DNA of 64,000 nucleotides from Pedobacter ginsengisoli (GTDB lineage Bacteria; Bacteroidota; Bacteroidia; Sphingobacteriales; Sphingobacteriaceae). Of this stretch, positions 1-10,400 are shown in pieces. The DNA is taken from contig NZ_JASSYX010000001.1 of assembly GCF_030244015.1 (NCBI RefSeq), positions 868,001 to 932,000 on the forward strand. The letters run 5' to 3'. The translations under genes were made by a program, and so were the position numbers. Numbering within the stretch: the stretch's first letter is position 1; every line of letters starts with the position of its first letter. The notes beneath the pieces were generated by a model, which was not told the origin of the DNA, made no database searches, and worked only from the letters and a program-made list of their open reading frames with translations.

Positions 1-1
1 T

Positions 2-538
2 AAAGATGCTTACATCCAAAACCTGCAGTCGGCGATAGCCCGAAAGGATTCACTGAACATGAATCTGGTGATGAACCTGAAAGGCGCCATAGGCAACCTG
101 GATGACAAAGACATTAACATCAAAGTGGAAAAAGGTGTGGTCTACATTGACATTTCGGATAAGCTTTTATTTGCCACTGGTAAATATGAGGTAAGACAAC
201 CGGCCAAAGAAGTGCTGGGTAAAGTTGCCCAGGTACTAATGAAACAGCCAGACATTGAGTTTATGGTGGAAGGTCATACCGATAACGTACCATACCGGCA
301 AGGTGTATTGCTGGATAATTGGGATTTGAGTGTGAAACGAGCTACTGCTGTTGTCAGGATCCTGCAAAACGAATACAACATTCCTGCTGCGAAAATGACT
401 GCTGCAGGCAGGGGCGAGTATGTCCCGGTAGCAGGAAATGATTCTGAATCAGGAAAAGCCTCGAACAGAAGAACCCGGATTGTGATCCTGCCACAATTGG
501 ATCAATTCTTTAAATTGCTGGAAGCTCCTAAAAAATAA
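2..538 (+). CDS. OmpA-family protein, C-terminal part (5' end outside window)
   Basis: The frame is open from base 2, so the true start lies upstream; about 178 residues are visible. The visible part ends in an OmpA/MotB peptidoglycan-binding domain: a strand with LLFATGKYEV, then VEGHTDNVPY, then a C-terminal NRRTRIVILP segment, matching the family motifs for binding diaminopimelate. The stretch before it (DAYIQNLQSAIARKDSLN) looks helical, possibly coiled coil. Such proteins tether the outer membrane or a lipoprotein to the cell wall. Whether the missing N-terminus is a lipoprotein, coiled coil or barrel cannot be told. A strong terminator follows 30 bases after the stop. Confident in the family, not in a specific role. 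Confidence 0.88.
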   Translation, partial: KDAYIQNLQSAIARKDSLNMNLVMNLKGAIGNLDDKDINIKVEKGVVYIDISDKLLFATGKYEVRQPAKEVLGKVAQVLMKQPDIEFMVEGHTDNVPYRQGVLLDNWDLSVKRATAVVRILQNEYNIPAAKMTAAGRGEYVPVAGNDSESGKASNRRTRIVILPQLDQFFKLLEAPKK

Positions 539-567
539 TAGGATATTCCTTTGAATTCATTGGATCT

Positions 568-613
568 AAAAGAACCCAGTTTTGCTTCTGTTAAGCAAAA
601 CTGGGTTCTTTTT
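568..613. terminator. Bidirectional intrinsic terminator
   Basis: A near-perfect hairpin of about 18 bp with arms AAGAACCCAGTTTTGCTT and AAGCAAAACTGGGTTCTT, flanked by A and T runs. It sits between the convergent ends of the OmpA-family gene and the trypsin-like protease gene, so it can serve both. Confidence 0.9.
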
Positions 614-639
614 AACCATTAGCAAAAAATGCTTATCGG

Positions 640-2355
640 CTAGTAAGCCAGATCTTTTTGGTAATTCTCAATCAATTTCAGTATCATATCTGCCGGGATG
701 ACAAGTGTTGTTGTTCGACTGAAGCGGGCGATGTTAATGCCTAAAAAATGACGATTAAGGTCAAAAACCGGTCCACCGCATTGGTCAGGGAGTATGATGG
801 CATCGTGGCTGAATACCCGGGCAAAACCATCCCGTCGTATACTTTTACCTCCTGAAAACCGGTCTGCAGGATGATTTGACAGACGAGAATTAGGTATGCC
901 CAAAGTCAGGTCCTTAACATACATGTTATTCAGGCGCTTTATTCTAAATGTGATCTTATCTCCTGGCCAGAACTTCATAAGCTCGGCCCCATAATCTTCA
1001 GGCTTATTTATCGTGACATCATTGATGCTTAAAACCTGATCACCTGTTTCTATCCCGCTCATACTTGCGGGAGAATTTGGCTGCACTGTTGCAATTGTAA
1101 TATGGTTTTCTTTGGATGTAGCCATAGTACCAAGATATCCGAGGCTAAATCTTTTTAAAGACTCAAAATGCTTGCTGCCTAATATGCTGAGCTGTTCATT
1201 GTTATTTGCCTGCGGAGAGATTAAAAACCTGCCTGGTTTTTGAGATAAAATAGTATCGGTACTGAACTGTTTTAATCTTATCCCACCTTTAATCACAGAT
1301 ATAGCCTGGAGCAAAACAAGGTCATTATCCTGGTTCCTGTAAATGATCTTAAGAGGAACCGGATCGTTCTCTGTTAATAAAGAAATCGGCTGATCTCCAA
1401 TCAGGGAACTTTTGCTAATGATGAGGCTGGCAACACCGTGATGATCGCCAGGTTTGGGCGGTATAGAAAATAAAGTCCCATTGACCAGCTCTTCTTTGCC
1501 GTTTAATATACTTTTTATGCGTATACAGGATTGCATTGATCCCTTGCTCGGTGTCGCAAAACTGAGCTTCGGGTCTTTAAAATCGGGGATTGTTACTATT
1601 TCAGACCAGCGCGGGTCCTTACCAATACTATCCTGAATTAAAGGGAACGCACCATAGGTTTGAGGACTATTTAAGGCTGTCCAGTATTTTCGGTAAAGAT
1701 CGACGGGGATTTCATAATTTTCTTCTTCAGCGATACCTATGGCGCTGTGCACAGCGATAACCCTGCCCAAATGATCAAACAAGGGGCCTCCGGAATCTCC
1801 AGGCTCCATAATGCAGGTTGATTGTACAAAGCCCCATTTATTTTTTATCTCGGTAATGCGGCCAAACCTGATACTGGGCTGTGGCTGATTTAATGTTTCC
1901 GGATAAGCGATGCTTAAACAGGGTTCTCCTATTTTTAATGAGGAAGACCAACCCATTTCTGCATAAGGCCAATCGCTTCCTTTCACTATTTTCATGACGG
2001 CAACGTCAGGAAATGTTTTGTTTTCTGTAAATTCAATTTCTCCAAGTCCGATGGAGACAGTGGTTCTTCCATCAGGAAACGTAACTAAATAGGTGTTTCC
2101 AGGCTGGTTTACGTGTGCAGCTGTCAAAATATGACCTTCAGGACTGACCACTACCCCGGTGAACTGGGCACCCGTCTGAACTTTTTTTAAAGTATCAAAT
2201 CTCCAGATTCTTACGCTGGCCGCATAAGATTTTTCAATAGATGCTGACAATATTCTTTCCAGTTTCCTGGGGTTAAATTTCTGTGCGTAAGACTGGAAAT
2301 TTAGTGTTAGCAATAATAGAGCAGTTACTTTAAATACTTTTTTAGCGATAATCAT
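640..2355 (-). CDS. Secreted trypsin-like (HtrA-type) protease with PDZ domain and a second, altered trypsin fold
   Basis: 571 residues with a Sec signal peptide (about residues 1-24, ending SYA-Q). The first domain (about 40-225) has a full S1C triad: H81 in LTAAHV, D117 in FPDVAVM and S188 in GDSGGP. Residues 275-405 plus 505-571 look like a second chymotrypsin-type fold: a GTLFS strand, no His at the expected place, a retained Asp (D345 in NDLVLL) and C526 in DQCGGPVFD where Ser would be. A PDZ-like domain (about 407-487, with NSPASMSGIETGDQVLSIN) is inserted in this second half. The first domain probably cleaves proteins in the periplasm; activity of the second is unknown. It lies 107 bp downstream of tlpA on the same strand, with a hairpin between, so it may be transcribed separately. 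Confidence 0.85.
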   Translation of the reverse strand: MIIAKKVFKVTALLLLTLNFQSYAQKFNPRKLERILSASIEKSYAASVRIWRFDTLKKVQTGAQFTGVVVSPEGHILTAAHVNQPGNTYLVTFPDGRTTVSIGLGEIEFTENKTFPDVAVMKIVKGSDWPYAEMGWSSSLKIGEPCLSIAYPETLNQPQPSIRFGRITEIKNKWGFVQSTCIMEPGDSGGPLFDHLGRVIAVHSAIGIAEEENYEIPVDLYRKYWTALNSPQTYGAFPLIQDSIGKDPRWSEIVTIPDFKDPKLSFATPSKGSMQSCIRIKSILNGKEELVNGTLFSIPPKPGDHHGVASLIISKSSLIGDQPISLLTENDPVPLKIIYRNQDNDLVLLQAISVIKGGIRLKQFSTDTILSQKPGRFLISPQANNNEQLSILGSKHFESLKRFSLGYLGTMATSKENHITIATVQPNSPASMSGIETGDQVLSINDVTINKPEDYGAELMKFWPGDKITFRIKRLNNMYVKDLTLGIPNSRLSNHPADRFSGGKSIRRDGFARVFSHDAIILPDQCGGPVFDLNRHFLGINIARFSRTTTLVIPADMILKLIENYQKDLAY

Positions 2356-2397
2356 TTTCTGGTTTTAGAGGGTTGCAATTCGTTACAACTCATGACA

Positions 2398-2438
2398 TAT
2401 AAGTCCGGCGGTCCTTTTGAAAGACCGCCGGCTTATAA
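2398..2438 (-). terminator. GC-rich hairpin after tlpA
   Basis: Inverted repeat CCGGCGGTC / GACCGCCGG with 10-nt loop, extended by ATAAG/CTTAT pairs with one mismatch. It sits just after the TlpA-like gene on the minus strand. The T tract is poor (CTTATAT), so it may be a partial terminator or an mRNA 3' stabiliser separating the SusCD operon from the protease gene. Confidence 0.6.
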
Positions 2439-2462
2439 ATCATGGATATAAACTCCTATTTC

Positions 2463-3605
2463 TTAATTGAGCAGTTCTGCCAATTTTTTATTAAGAGCTT
2501 CACCAATTAAATGAGAGCCTATTATTTTTCCCTCGGGGCTGACCAGAAAATTTGCAGGCACCCCGGATATACCGTATACTTTTCGTGCTTCATTGTCCCA
2601 GCCTTTAAGATCTGAGATCTGCGGCCAGGTCAGACCGTCTTTTTTGATCGCTTCCAGCCATTTTGCCTTGTCGCTGTCTACAGATACGCCCAGGATCTCG
2701 AATCCCTTATCTTTAAAAGCAGCATATTGCTTCAACAGGTTAGGGCTTTCCGCGCGGCATGGCGAACACCAGCTAGCCCAGAATTCTACCAGCACATACT
2801 TTCCCTTATAATCTGATAATGAAACCGCTTTTCCGTTTACATCATTTTGTGTAAAGTTTGGCGCCGAGGCGCCGAGGGCCGTTACAGTATGTGCGTTTAA
2901 CAACTTATACAGCGTTTGTCCGCCGTAAGAAAGGCGAAGGGTTTCGCTGAGCTTGTTAAACAGGGGCAGTGCAACCTCTGGCTTTGTACTATAGCCGCCA
3001 ACCAGTTCAGATAATGCCTGAAGGGCGAAATAAGAGTTAGGATTGGCTTTTGCAAACCCGAGCATCTTTTCTCCGCGTGATTTCCGGAAAGCCTGTACCT
3101 GTTTGTCCAGGGCTTTAAAATAAAGGGTGTCCTTTTGCTGCTCAGGGGTCGCCCTGTTGATCGTTACATTGGCGTTGTGATGCACCGTCATCACGGTAGG
3201 GCCAACCTGTGCTTCGAAAGCCTTCATCTCATTATAGACCTTTGAGCCCGTCCATTTTGCATTGTACAGGGAATCCGCCGAAGTAATGGTGATGTTTTCC
3301 TTACCAAAATAAACATAGATGACATCGCCAAGTCCCTTGGTTCCGTAGATTTCTTTGTCCCTGATGCCCTCACGGGAAAGCGTGATCCTCGAAGAGGCAA
3401 TGCCGGAAATGTTACCTGAAAATTTAAATGTGCCATTGACCAGTTCCGCAGAATCAGTTCGGCCGCTGCCTTCAGCACTGTAATCCAAATAGATTTTAGC
3501 AGGTTTATTTAAGTTTCCAATCTTACCGCTGATGGTAAAATTAGGAGTTTGAGCGGCTGCGATGGCCGGGGCCAGTGCAGCTAGTAATAATAGTTTTATT
3601 TTCAT
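2463..3605 (-). CDS. TlpA-like thiol:disulfide oxidoreductase with N-terminal DUF4369
   Basis: 380 residues. A Sec signal peptide (1-19, AIAAAQ) is followed by a beta-rich DUF4369-type domain (about 22-120), a helical linker, and a thioredoxin fold from about 245 with the redox motif WASWCSPCRAE (C280, C283) and the cis-Pro segment SGVPANF. It probably reduces or exchanges disulfides in the periplasm. Such proteins often close SusC/SusD operons in Sphingobacteriaceae, and here it ends the SusC-SusD-DUF4843-PKD series, 14 bases downstream of the PKD-like gene. The substrate is unknown; it may keep the partner lipoproteins or imported ligands reduced. Confidence 0.88.
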   Translation of the reverse strand: MKIKLLLLAALAPAIAAAQTPNFTISGKIGNLNKPAKIYLDYSAEGSGRTDSAELVNGTFKFSGNISGIASSRITLSREGIRDKEIYGTKGLGDVIYVYFGKENITITSADSLYNAKWTGSKVYNEMKAFEAQVGPTVMTVHHNANVTINRATPEQQKDTLYFKALDKQVQAFRKSRGEKMLGFAKANPNSYFALQALSELVGGYSTKPEVALPLFNKLSETLRLSYGGQTLYKLLNAHTVTALGASAPNFTQNDVNGKAVSLSDYKGKYVLVEFWASWCSPCRAESPNLLKQYAAFKDKGFEILGVSVDSDKAKWLEAIKKDGLTWPQISDLKGWDNEARKVYGISGVPANFLVSPEGKIIGSHLIGEALNKKLAELLN

Positions 3606-3619
3606 ATCTGTGTTTTGTT

Positions 3620-5074
3620 TTATCTGATGGCTATATCCACAGGGTCGCCAGGTATGCCTTCAATTTTTTTAATGAAGGATCCGTATTCGCCTGTGTTGAT
3701 ATTGGTAAACCAAACGGTTTCCCTAGTTCCCACCATCAATGTTTTTTCGTCTTCAGACAGTTTTAACATGGTAATTGCCTCGCCACCTAAATCGGTTGCC
3801 AGGTTTCTTACTTCTTGATTAATCGGATTGTAAATAACCACCTTGTTTCCAGAAGCGATATAGATTACACCATTTTTCGCACCCTGCCATTTCGTGTCGG
3901 CAGTAATCAAATCCTGACGGATGAACTCACGTTTGTGTTGCGTAGTGAAAGTAAAAGGGCCTAAAAACGAAACATTGAATTTTAGTTCATAGATCTTACC
4001 ATCAGTCTGCTTCATGTAAGCGAAACAATCGGCATTGTTCAATTGAATCATCTTTATTAAGTCCATCCCGACGTTCAGGGGATTAAAGGAATTTGTTGGA
4101 TCTTCTACGGCGTACTGAGTTCCGAAGTAAGCAGGAGCTCCATAAAGGTTGATGCGTTGGAATTGTCTTTTGTTTTTGTCGAATACAACGAAGTAGGTTT
4201 GGTTATTGGCTTCTCCCATCACAAAGGAAGGTGCCAGTTCATAGTCGCCATCGGCAGGCAATCCAAACATGCCATAAGTTGGAGCCTGATCCCATGTACT
4301 GGTTGTTCCCCCATAAAACTTACCGTTTACCACACCCATCATTACCCCTTGAGAATGTGCCACAAAATTGTCCACTTCCAGGTCATCAGGTGTTGTAAAG
4401 AAATTGCCTGCAAGGTTATTAGGAAACTTCTCATCCTCTGTCATTGTACTGGTGTTTAACCGCACACCGCCATTTTTAGTGATGATCCAATAACCCAACG
4501 CAAGCGTTCCCCCATTTTTCTTCAACAGAAACAGAAACATTGGATTAGCGGGCAGTTCTTTGCCATGTATCGCCTTGTAAAGACGGGCTTGTAAGGTGCC
4601 GTCCGGTTTAATGAAAGAGAATTGAGTTGTCCCGTTTTCCACGCTAAGCACAGTGGTCCCGGAACCGAATTCGGTGGCACCCGTAACCTTAAATTTATGG
4701 AAGTATTTCATTCCATTCGTTTTATTGTGAATAGTTAGTAAGCCCGTATAGTTTTCTGCTGCCAGACCAAAAATCACCTTCATCACCGGACCTACATAAG
4801 TAAGATCCTTGCCAGTCATCACACTGATTTTCCAGCTCAGCTCCAGCTCAGTTCCCGGAGGGGCTTTTACTCCGGGATCGATAATTAGGCTATCGCCCAC
4901 AGTGGCTGAATAAAGGGTGTCTAATGTGGTCACTTGCGGCTCCAAAGGCATGTCAATTTCGTAATTGCCCAAATCTTTATGACAAGCTGCCAGCGAAAAT
5001 ACCAACACCAACAGTGCCAGTGTTTTTCTAATACCTGTGTTTACTTTGTTAAAGGACTTCATTGCCGTTTTCAT
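3620..5074 (-). CDS. PKD-like family lipoprotein of a SusCD locus
   Basis: 484 residues. The N-terminus ends in a lipobox (FSLAAC, then HKDLGNYEI), so it is predicted to be a lipoprotein. After a short Ig/PKD-like stretch (about 40-130) the rest appears beta-propeller-like, with repeated short strands such as GTTVLSVENG and LMVGTRETVWF. Matches in my memory are the PKD-like family proteins found beside DUF4843 and SusD in Bacteroidota. It probably sits at the cell surface and helps bind the ligand imported by the SusC pore. The start overlaps the DUF4843 gene by 26 bases, which points to translational coupling; a second ATG four codons later (MKSFNK) is equally possible. Confidence 0.8.
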   Translation of the reverse strand: MKTAMKSFNKVNTGIRKTLALLVLVFSLAACHKDLGNYEIDMPLEPQVTTLDTLYSATVGDSLIIDPGVKAPPGTELELSWKISVMTGKDLTYVGPVMKVIFGLAAENYTGLLTIHNKTNGMKYFHKFKVTGATEFGSGTTVLSVENGTTQFSFIKPDGTLQARLYKAIHGKELPANPMFLFLLKKNGGTLALGYWIITKNGGVRLNTSTMTEDEKFPNNLAGNFFTTPDDLEVDNFVAHSQGVMMGVVNGKFYGGTTSTWDQAPTYGMFGLPADGDYELAPSFVMGEANNQTYFVVFDKNKRQFQRINLYGAPAYFGTQYAVEDPTNSFNPLNVGMDLIKMIQLNNADCFAYMKQTDGKIYELKFNVSFLGPFTFTTQHKREFIRQDLITADTKWQGAKNGVIYIASGNKVVIYNPINQEVRNLATDLGGEAITMLKLSEDEKTLMVGTRETVWFTNINTGEYGSFIKKIEGIPGDPVDIAIR

Positions 5075-5864
5075 CTATAAAGTAATATTTATTATTCTGT
5101 GTATTCTTTCTCAGTAAGGTCTTCTTTGCCGGATTGCCGGTATTATAAAAATAATAGCTATCCGTATTTCCAGGTGTTACTTCTTCTAAGACATATCCCT
5201 TCAAAGGATTTTTTGCCACCCAATTGAACGGATTGTTGAGCATTGTTGTAAGCAATCCTACGTAATAAAGATTTTTTGGTGCATCCAGGCCGTCTTCCGA
5301 CATCCATGTTTGACCTGTCGTCAATATAAATAGCTCATGCTTGGTTCTGGAGTAGGGAGCCAATGGCCAAAAATCCCACCATCCGCCTGGCTTCTCTAAA
5401 GTGGCGGAGAATATTACCTTTGCCCTGATGACATAAGGATTCTCAATTCCCAGGTCGCTGGTTCCAGTCAGTTTTACTATGATGGATACAGAACGGTTTT
5501 CCAGCTCTTTATCCTTGTTATAGATAACCAGAGGGATGTAGGCAATGCCTGCTCCGGCAGGAATGCTGTAGCTGGGCTTCAATGGTTCATAATGCAGCTC
5601 AGGCCTGGCTGTAGAACTGTCGGTTTCTATCTTCGCAGTAAATGTCCGGGCATTCTCCGTTCTGACACCTGAGAGTCTTACAGGCAGCCAGACTGTATCC
5701 TCAGGTATGGTCGGTGTATAGGCAAAGGTGGTTACGATACTATCACGGTCTCTTTGACTAAGGTCGAAATAAACATTGGCTGCATGGTCAAACCTCATCT
5801 CTTCTGCCTTTTTACAGGACGCGAAGCAGATCACCGCCAGCAATATGATGATATATGATTTCAT
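5049..5864 (-). CDS. DUF4843 lipoprotein
   Basis: 271 residues from the chosen start MKSYIIILL; an ATG eight codons upstream (position 5888) lies almost against the SusD stop and would add a charged prefix before the signal peptide. The lipobox is CFASCKK. The body has the DUF4843 pattern with NVYFDLSQRDRDSIVTTFAY near the start and several beta strands. This family is found almost only next to SusD genes in Bacteroidota and is thought to act as a surface-exposed accessory protein. It lies between SusD and the PKD-like gene in one operon. The ligand is not evident. Confidence 0.82.
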   Translation of the reverse strand: MKSYIIILLAVICFASCKKAEEMRFDHAANVYFDLSQRDRDSIVTTFAYTPTIPEDTVWLPVRLSGVRTENARTFTAKIETDSSTARPELHYEPLKPSYSIPAGAGIAYIPLVIYNKDKELENRSVSIIVKLTGTSDLGIENPYVIRAKVIFSATLEKPGGWWDFWPLAPYSRTKHELFILTTGQTWMSEDGLDAPKNLYYVGLLTTMLNNPFNWVAKNPLKGYVLEEVTPGNTDSYYFYNTGNPAKKTLLRKNTQNNKYYFIDENGNEVL

Positions 5865-5891
5865 AATTTCTTTTTTAAAATATAACATGGT

Positions 5892-7403
5892 TTATCTGCC
5901 GCCGTATACCAACTCATCGTTAGGCAAAGGCAAAACGAAAATATTGTTGGAAGCCGGGATAATTGATCCGGTTGGCCCTACAATTCCTCTGCTCAGACGT
6001 TTGTAAAAATAGAACAACTGCCCTTCTGCCAGGGTTTCTTTCCGGACTTCCTTTGCAAGTTCCCTCAGGAAATCTTCTTGTGTGCTTACCGGAAGTTTAT
6101 CGCCGATGTCCCTAGCCGAGCGCACAGCATTCAGGTATTCATACGCTTTGGCGGCATCGGTAGGGAAAATTGCCTCAGCGGCAATGTAGTACATCTCGCT
6201 TAACCGGATCGCAGGTGCCATCAGGTAATGCAGGTTTGCACCAGGCAATTCACTCTTGTTATTTCTAAGGTATTTGATGATTTCGTAATGTGCACCATTT
6301 CCCTGTGTTGAACTCTTCGTGAGATAGTATTTAAACCGTGAATCAAGAGCACCCGCAGTTTGTTTTTCATATATGAAGTCTCCTGCATCTCCTATCAGAT
6401 AGAGTCCATTAGTACCACTTTGAAACCAATGATCTTTGATGTTTTTGGCCATTTCCGGAATATACCAGCCAAAGACGAGTTCCTGATACAGTATCCGGTC
6501 TTTTTTTTCCTCATCAAAAGCTCCAAAATCTGTGCTTAGGGTCCAGGGGAACTTGGGTTTGCCATCAGCGCGTTTTTGGTCGATGACTATTTTGGCATTG
6601 ATCAGTGCATTTGCTTTGTCGTTTTTATACAGATAAACCCTCGCTAATGCGCCGCAAACTGCAAAATAGTTCATACGGTGTCTCCTATTTTGGAGAAATA
6701 GGAAGGGAGAAGACTCTTCTGTATTGAAAGTCGTATCTCTGACCGTAGGGTAGCCTATTTTATATCCTATACTTCTGATCGGATCTTTTATCAGCAGAGC
6801 TTTTGATTCTTCCAAGTCCTTAATAATGAGGTCTATGACTTGTGTGACATTGCTCATTGGTGTTGGATCTTTAGAATACTTTGTCACAAAGGGAATTGCC
6901 TGTGCAGTAGGATTGCTTAAATAAGAAGGAGCAAAGAGACGCAACAAGTCAAAGTGAAAATACGCACGCAATGCGAGTGCTTCACCTTTCACAATTTCAT
7001 AGTTAGCTCCGCTGAAGACATTTTTCTTTTCGTCTACATTGAGCAAAATCAGATTGCAGTTGGCGATTGAGCCGTAAAGTCCCGCCCAGATCTTATCCTT
7101 GCGTTCTATAAACTTACCCTGTTTATAGTTGTATAGTGATGTTTGTCTGTAATCTTCGCCATCTTCACGCGTAGAATAGTTCTGCGCCAAAGCTTCAGGT
7201 GTGCCAAACGTCAGTTCCTTGCCATAAAGTTCTTCCCGGGTAGCACGGGTATAAATGCCATTGACTGCATCCATAAAGCCGTTTTCCGTAGAGAACAAAT
7301 CCGGCGCAGCGATATCGGATTCAGGCTGCAGTTCCAGCCATTTCTTACATGAAGAGAACAATCCCATCAGCAGAAATACTCCAATTAATAACTTCTTGTT
7401 CAT
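5892..7403 (-). CDS. SusD/RagB-family outer-membrane lipoprotein
   Basis: 503 residues with lipoprotein signal MNKKLLIGVFLLMGLFSSC-KKW. Typical SusD features are present: TENGFMDAVNGIYT near the N-terminus, the helical segment ALALRAYFHFDLLRLFAPSY (TPR-like pair), LSEMYYIAAEA and YLNAVRSARDI in the C-terminal half. SusD forms the lid of the SusC transporter and binds ligand at the cell surface. It starts 32 bases after the SusC stop, so the two are co-transcribed and probably form one complex. The glycan or peptide specificity cannot be read from sequence; the nearby GH43 and esterase genes make a hemicellulose fragment plausible. Confidence 0.93.
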   Translation of the reverse strand: MNKKLLIGVFLLMGLFSSCKKWLELQPESDIAAPDLFSTENGFMDAVNGIYTRATREELYGKELTFGTPEALAQNYSTREDGEDYRQTSLYNYKQGKFIERKDKIWAGLYGSIANCNLILLNVDEKKNVFSGANYEIVKGEALALRAYFHFDLLRLFAPSYLSNPTAQAIPFVTKYSKDPTPMSNVTQVIDLIIKDLEESKALLIKDPIRSIGYKIGYPTVRDTTFNTEESSPFLFLQNRRHRMNYFAVCGALARVYLYKNDKANALINAKIVIDQKRADGKPKFPWTLSTDFGAFDEEKKDRILYQELVFGWYIPEMAKNIKDHWFQSGTNGLYLIGDAGDFIYEKQTAGALDSRFKYYLTKSSTQGNGAHYEIIKYLRNNKSELPGANLHYLMAPAIRLSEMYYIAAEAIFPTDAAKAYEYLNAVRSARDIGDKLPVSTQEDFLRELAKEVRKETLAEGQLFYFYKRLSRGIVGPTGSIIPASNNIFVLPLPNDELVYGGR

Positions 7404-7435
7404 ATTCTTATATTTTAAAATATCCTTAATTATTC

Positions 7436-10400
7436 TTAAAATCCAGCTCTTAATCCAAATGTTACGCTTCTGGCAAACGGATAGTCAATCCCTCTTTCCT
7501 GTTTTACAGAAGACCAGCGCAATACATCATTTGCCGTCAGCGTAAACATAATGTTGGTCATCCCAAACTTCTTCGCATATTTCTGATCTACATCATAAGA
7601 AAGTGCAAGTGTCTCAAGGTTCAGCAGATTGTCTTTTTGAATAAATCTGGAGTTTACCTCTGTAGTACCGAGGTCGGCTATGTTTTTGTAGAAGCTCAGG
7701 TCTCCCGATTGTTTCCATTTATCTTCAAATACTCTTCTATCTACGTTGTATTTAGGATCTGCATTTTCTACCCGCTCTACAAGCGTCAGATTATAGAGGT
7801 CGCCTCCAAAATAAGTTCTGAAGTTGGCCGACAGATTGAAGCGCTTAAAGTAAATGTTAGTTCCAAATGAACCGTCCAGTTTAGAATCTGCATTGCCGAT
7901 TGGAACGATATCTCTTTTGTCGTATTCATAAGTCAAGGTTCCATCACGCTTTACATATAGTTCCCGTCCGTTTTCAGGATCGATACCTAATGATGGTACG
8001 CCGTAAATGGTATTGATTGAGTGACCCTCTCTGTATCTGAGTAGTGGAATACCTCTAAAGCCAGGTTCATTTGGCTTAGGTTCTTTCGATTGGAGGTCAT
8101 TCGCCCGGTCTTCATATTTTTTTAAGGCGTTAGAAATCCTCAGGATTTTGTTTCTGTTGGATACAAAATTTCCAAAGAGACTTACATTCAGGCCTTTATG
8201 ACGAATAGCTTCCCACCTTAGATTAACCTCTGCGCCTTTGTTCTCCATATCTCCAAGATTTTCCTTGTAAGATAGGAAGCCTGTAGAAGGAGCGATGGTG
8301 ACATCCGCCAGGATATCCTTGGTAAATTTCCTATAAATTTTCGGCGTGATGGTTAGACGGTCTTTAAACATACCTAGATCCAAGCTGATGTCTGTCATCC
8401 TTGTTTTTTGCCAGGAAAGATTGTCATTGCCATAATTGTCTACAATGGCGCCGATCCCTGAGGAGTACCAGTCATTTGTATTGTATTTATACGTAGTTCT
8501 GGAAAGATACGGAGAGAACTCAACAGATCCGGTTAGACCGGTAGATGCTCTTATGCGCAATTGACTGATTATCGGATTGTCTTTTAAGAAGGGCTCGTTG
8601 TGAACATTCCATCCCAGTCCCAGCGACCAGAAAGGTGCGAGTTTATTATCTATTCCAAACTTAGATGAACCATCTACCCTAACTGTAGCATCCAGGAGGT
8701 ATTTATTTTGAAATGAATAATTGGTGCTTAAGAATGAACCGAATAATCTTGATAATTCCTTATCGCTGTTTGGCTTGCCATTTTCTGCATACCCCTTGGC
8801 AAAACCAATACTGGTAAACCTGTCGTTGGCGAAACCTATAGCAGTAAAATCTTTTGAATCACGCATGTCACTTCTCACGTTCACACCACCTACAAGGTTG
8901 ATGTAGCTTCCCCCTATTTGTTTTAGCCAGGTCGCTCTCAAGGTACCATCCCAGATCAATTCTTTTTTCTGGCCACTAAAATATTCACCTTTTTCATCTG
9001 TCCTATCTGTAGTATATTCATAGAACCTATTGGCAAAAGGTGAGGAGAAGATGTCGTCTGCAGTTGAGCGACTGGTTAAACTCATCTGGGCTCTTAATCT
9101 CAGGTCTTTTACAACTTCTATTTCAGCAGATAGGTTGTCTATGATCTCTGTGTAAGCCGATTTGTTGAAACTACTCAATTGAGCGTCATACAGCGGGTTA
9201 AGTGTCGCTGTTTTGCTGCCGTCCTGCTTCTCCCACTCATCAACAACCTGAGGATATCTTCCAGACCCATCCATCATAGGATAGTAAGGGTTCATGCGCA
9301 CATAATTTTTAAAATCGCCATAAGGGGATTCTGTACCAGAAACCTGGGTTATGGAAAGATCGTTCCTGAACTGGAATTTATTGAGGTTGTACATGAAGTT
9401 CATGCCTCCGGAATACTGATCTCTCGAGGATCCCTTCATCACACCCGGGCGGGTTTGGTAGCGCAGGTCCACTCCATAACGGAAAGCTTGAGAACCGCCG
9501 TCCAGATTGATGGAATGTTTTTGTCCCGCCGTAGTTCGAACTGGCTGAGACAACCAATAGGTATTGACACCACCGACAACATTGGCGTATTTGTGGTAAT
9601 AGAATGAATTTAACTCATCCTGACTAACGCTTTGCTTGTTGCCATCATATAGTCCCGCCAGGACCTCATACTCCATTTTCTCCCTTGCATTCAATACCTG
9701 GTAGTCTGAAAGATCTGCACCCGTCACATTCAGTTCGTAGTTATAATCTACGCGCAGTTTACCTTCCCTTGGTGCTCTGGTGGTGACAACAAGCACACCG
9801 TTTGCCGCGCGTGATCCGTAGATTGCGGTGGCTGCGGCATCTTTCAGTAAAGTGGCACTTTCCACCCTGTTGATGTCAAGGTCAAATATCTTTTGCACAT
9901 TTACCTCATATCCGTCCAGGATAAATACCGGCATGTTAGTGCCGCTGGTATAGTCATCCCGGCGTAGTACTTCACCATCGCCACTTGGTAGGGCTGAAGA
10001 GCCCCTGACGTTGATATTCGGAATACGGTTTGGATTTGATCCAACCAGGTTATTTTGCTGTAATTTGAAAGAAGGATCAAAAGCACCGATACTGGAAAGC
10101 AGATTTTGAGGGTTTATCTTCTTCAAATCTGCGCCGGTCATTGTAATCGCGGTTCCTGTATAACTCTCTTTTTTGATGGTCTGATAACCGGTAACCACCA
10201 CATTTTCGATGGTTTTTACGTCGGCTTCCAGCGCGATCAGCATAGGTGCCGCAGTCGCTTTAGCTTCTTTAGGCTTGAAACCAACATAACTGAAGACTAT
10301 GATATCGCCAGTCTGCGTCATAAATTTAAAGTTCCCTTGCGGGTCAGTTTGGGCACTGAGGGTCTTTATGGTTTTAGAAGAGATGTTCACACCAGGGATA

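Noticed and set aside
9179..9607. Plus-strand open frame opposite the first susC
   Set aside because: It lies entirely inside a clear TonB-dependent transporter gene and has no recognisable domain.
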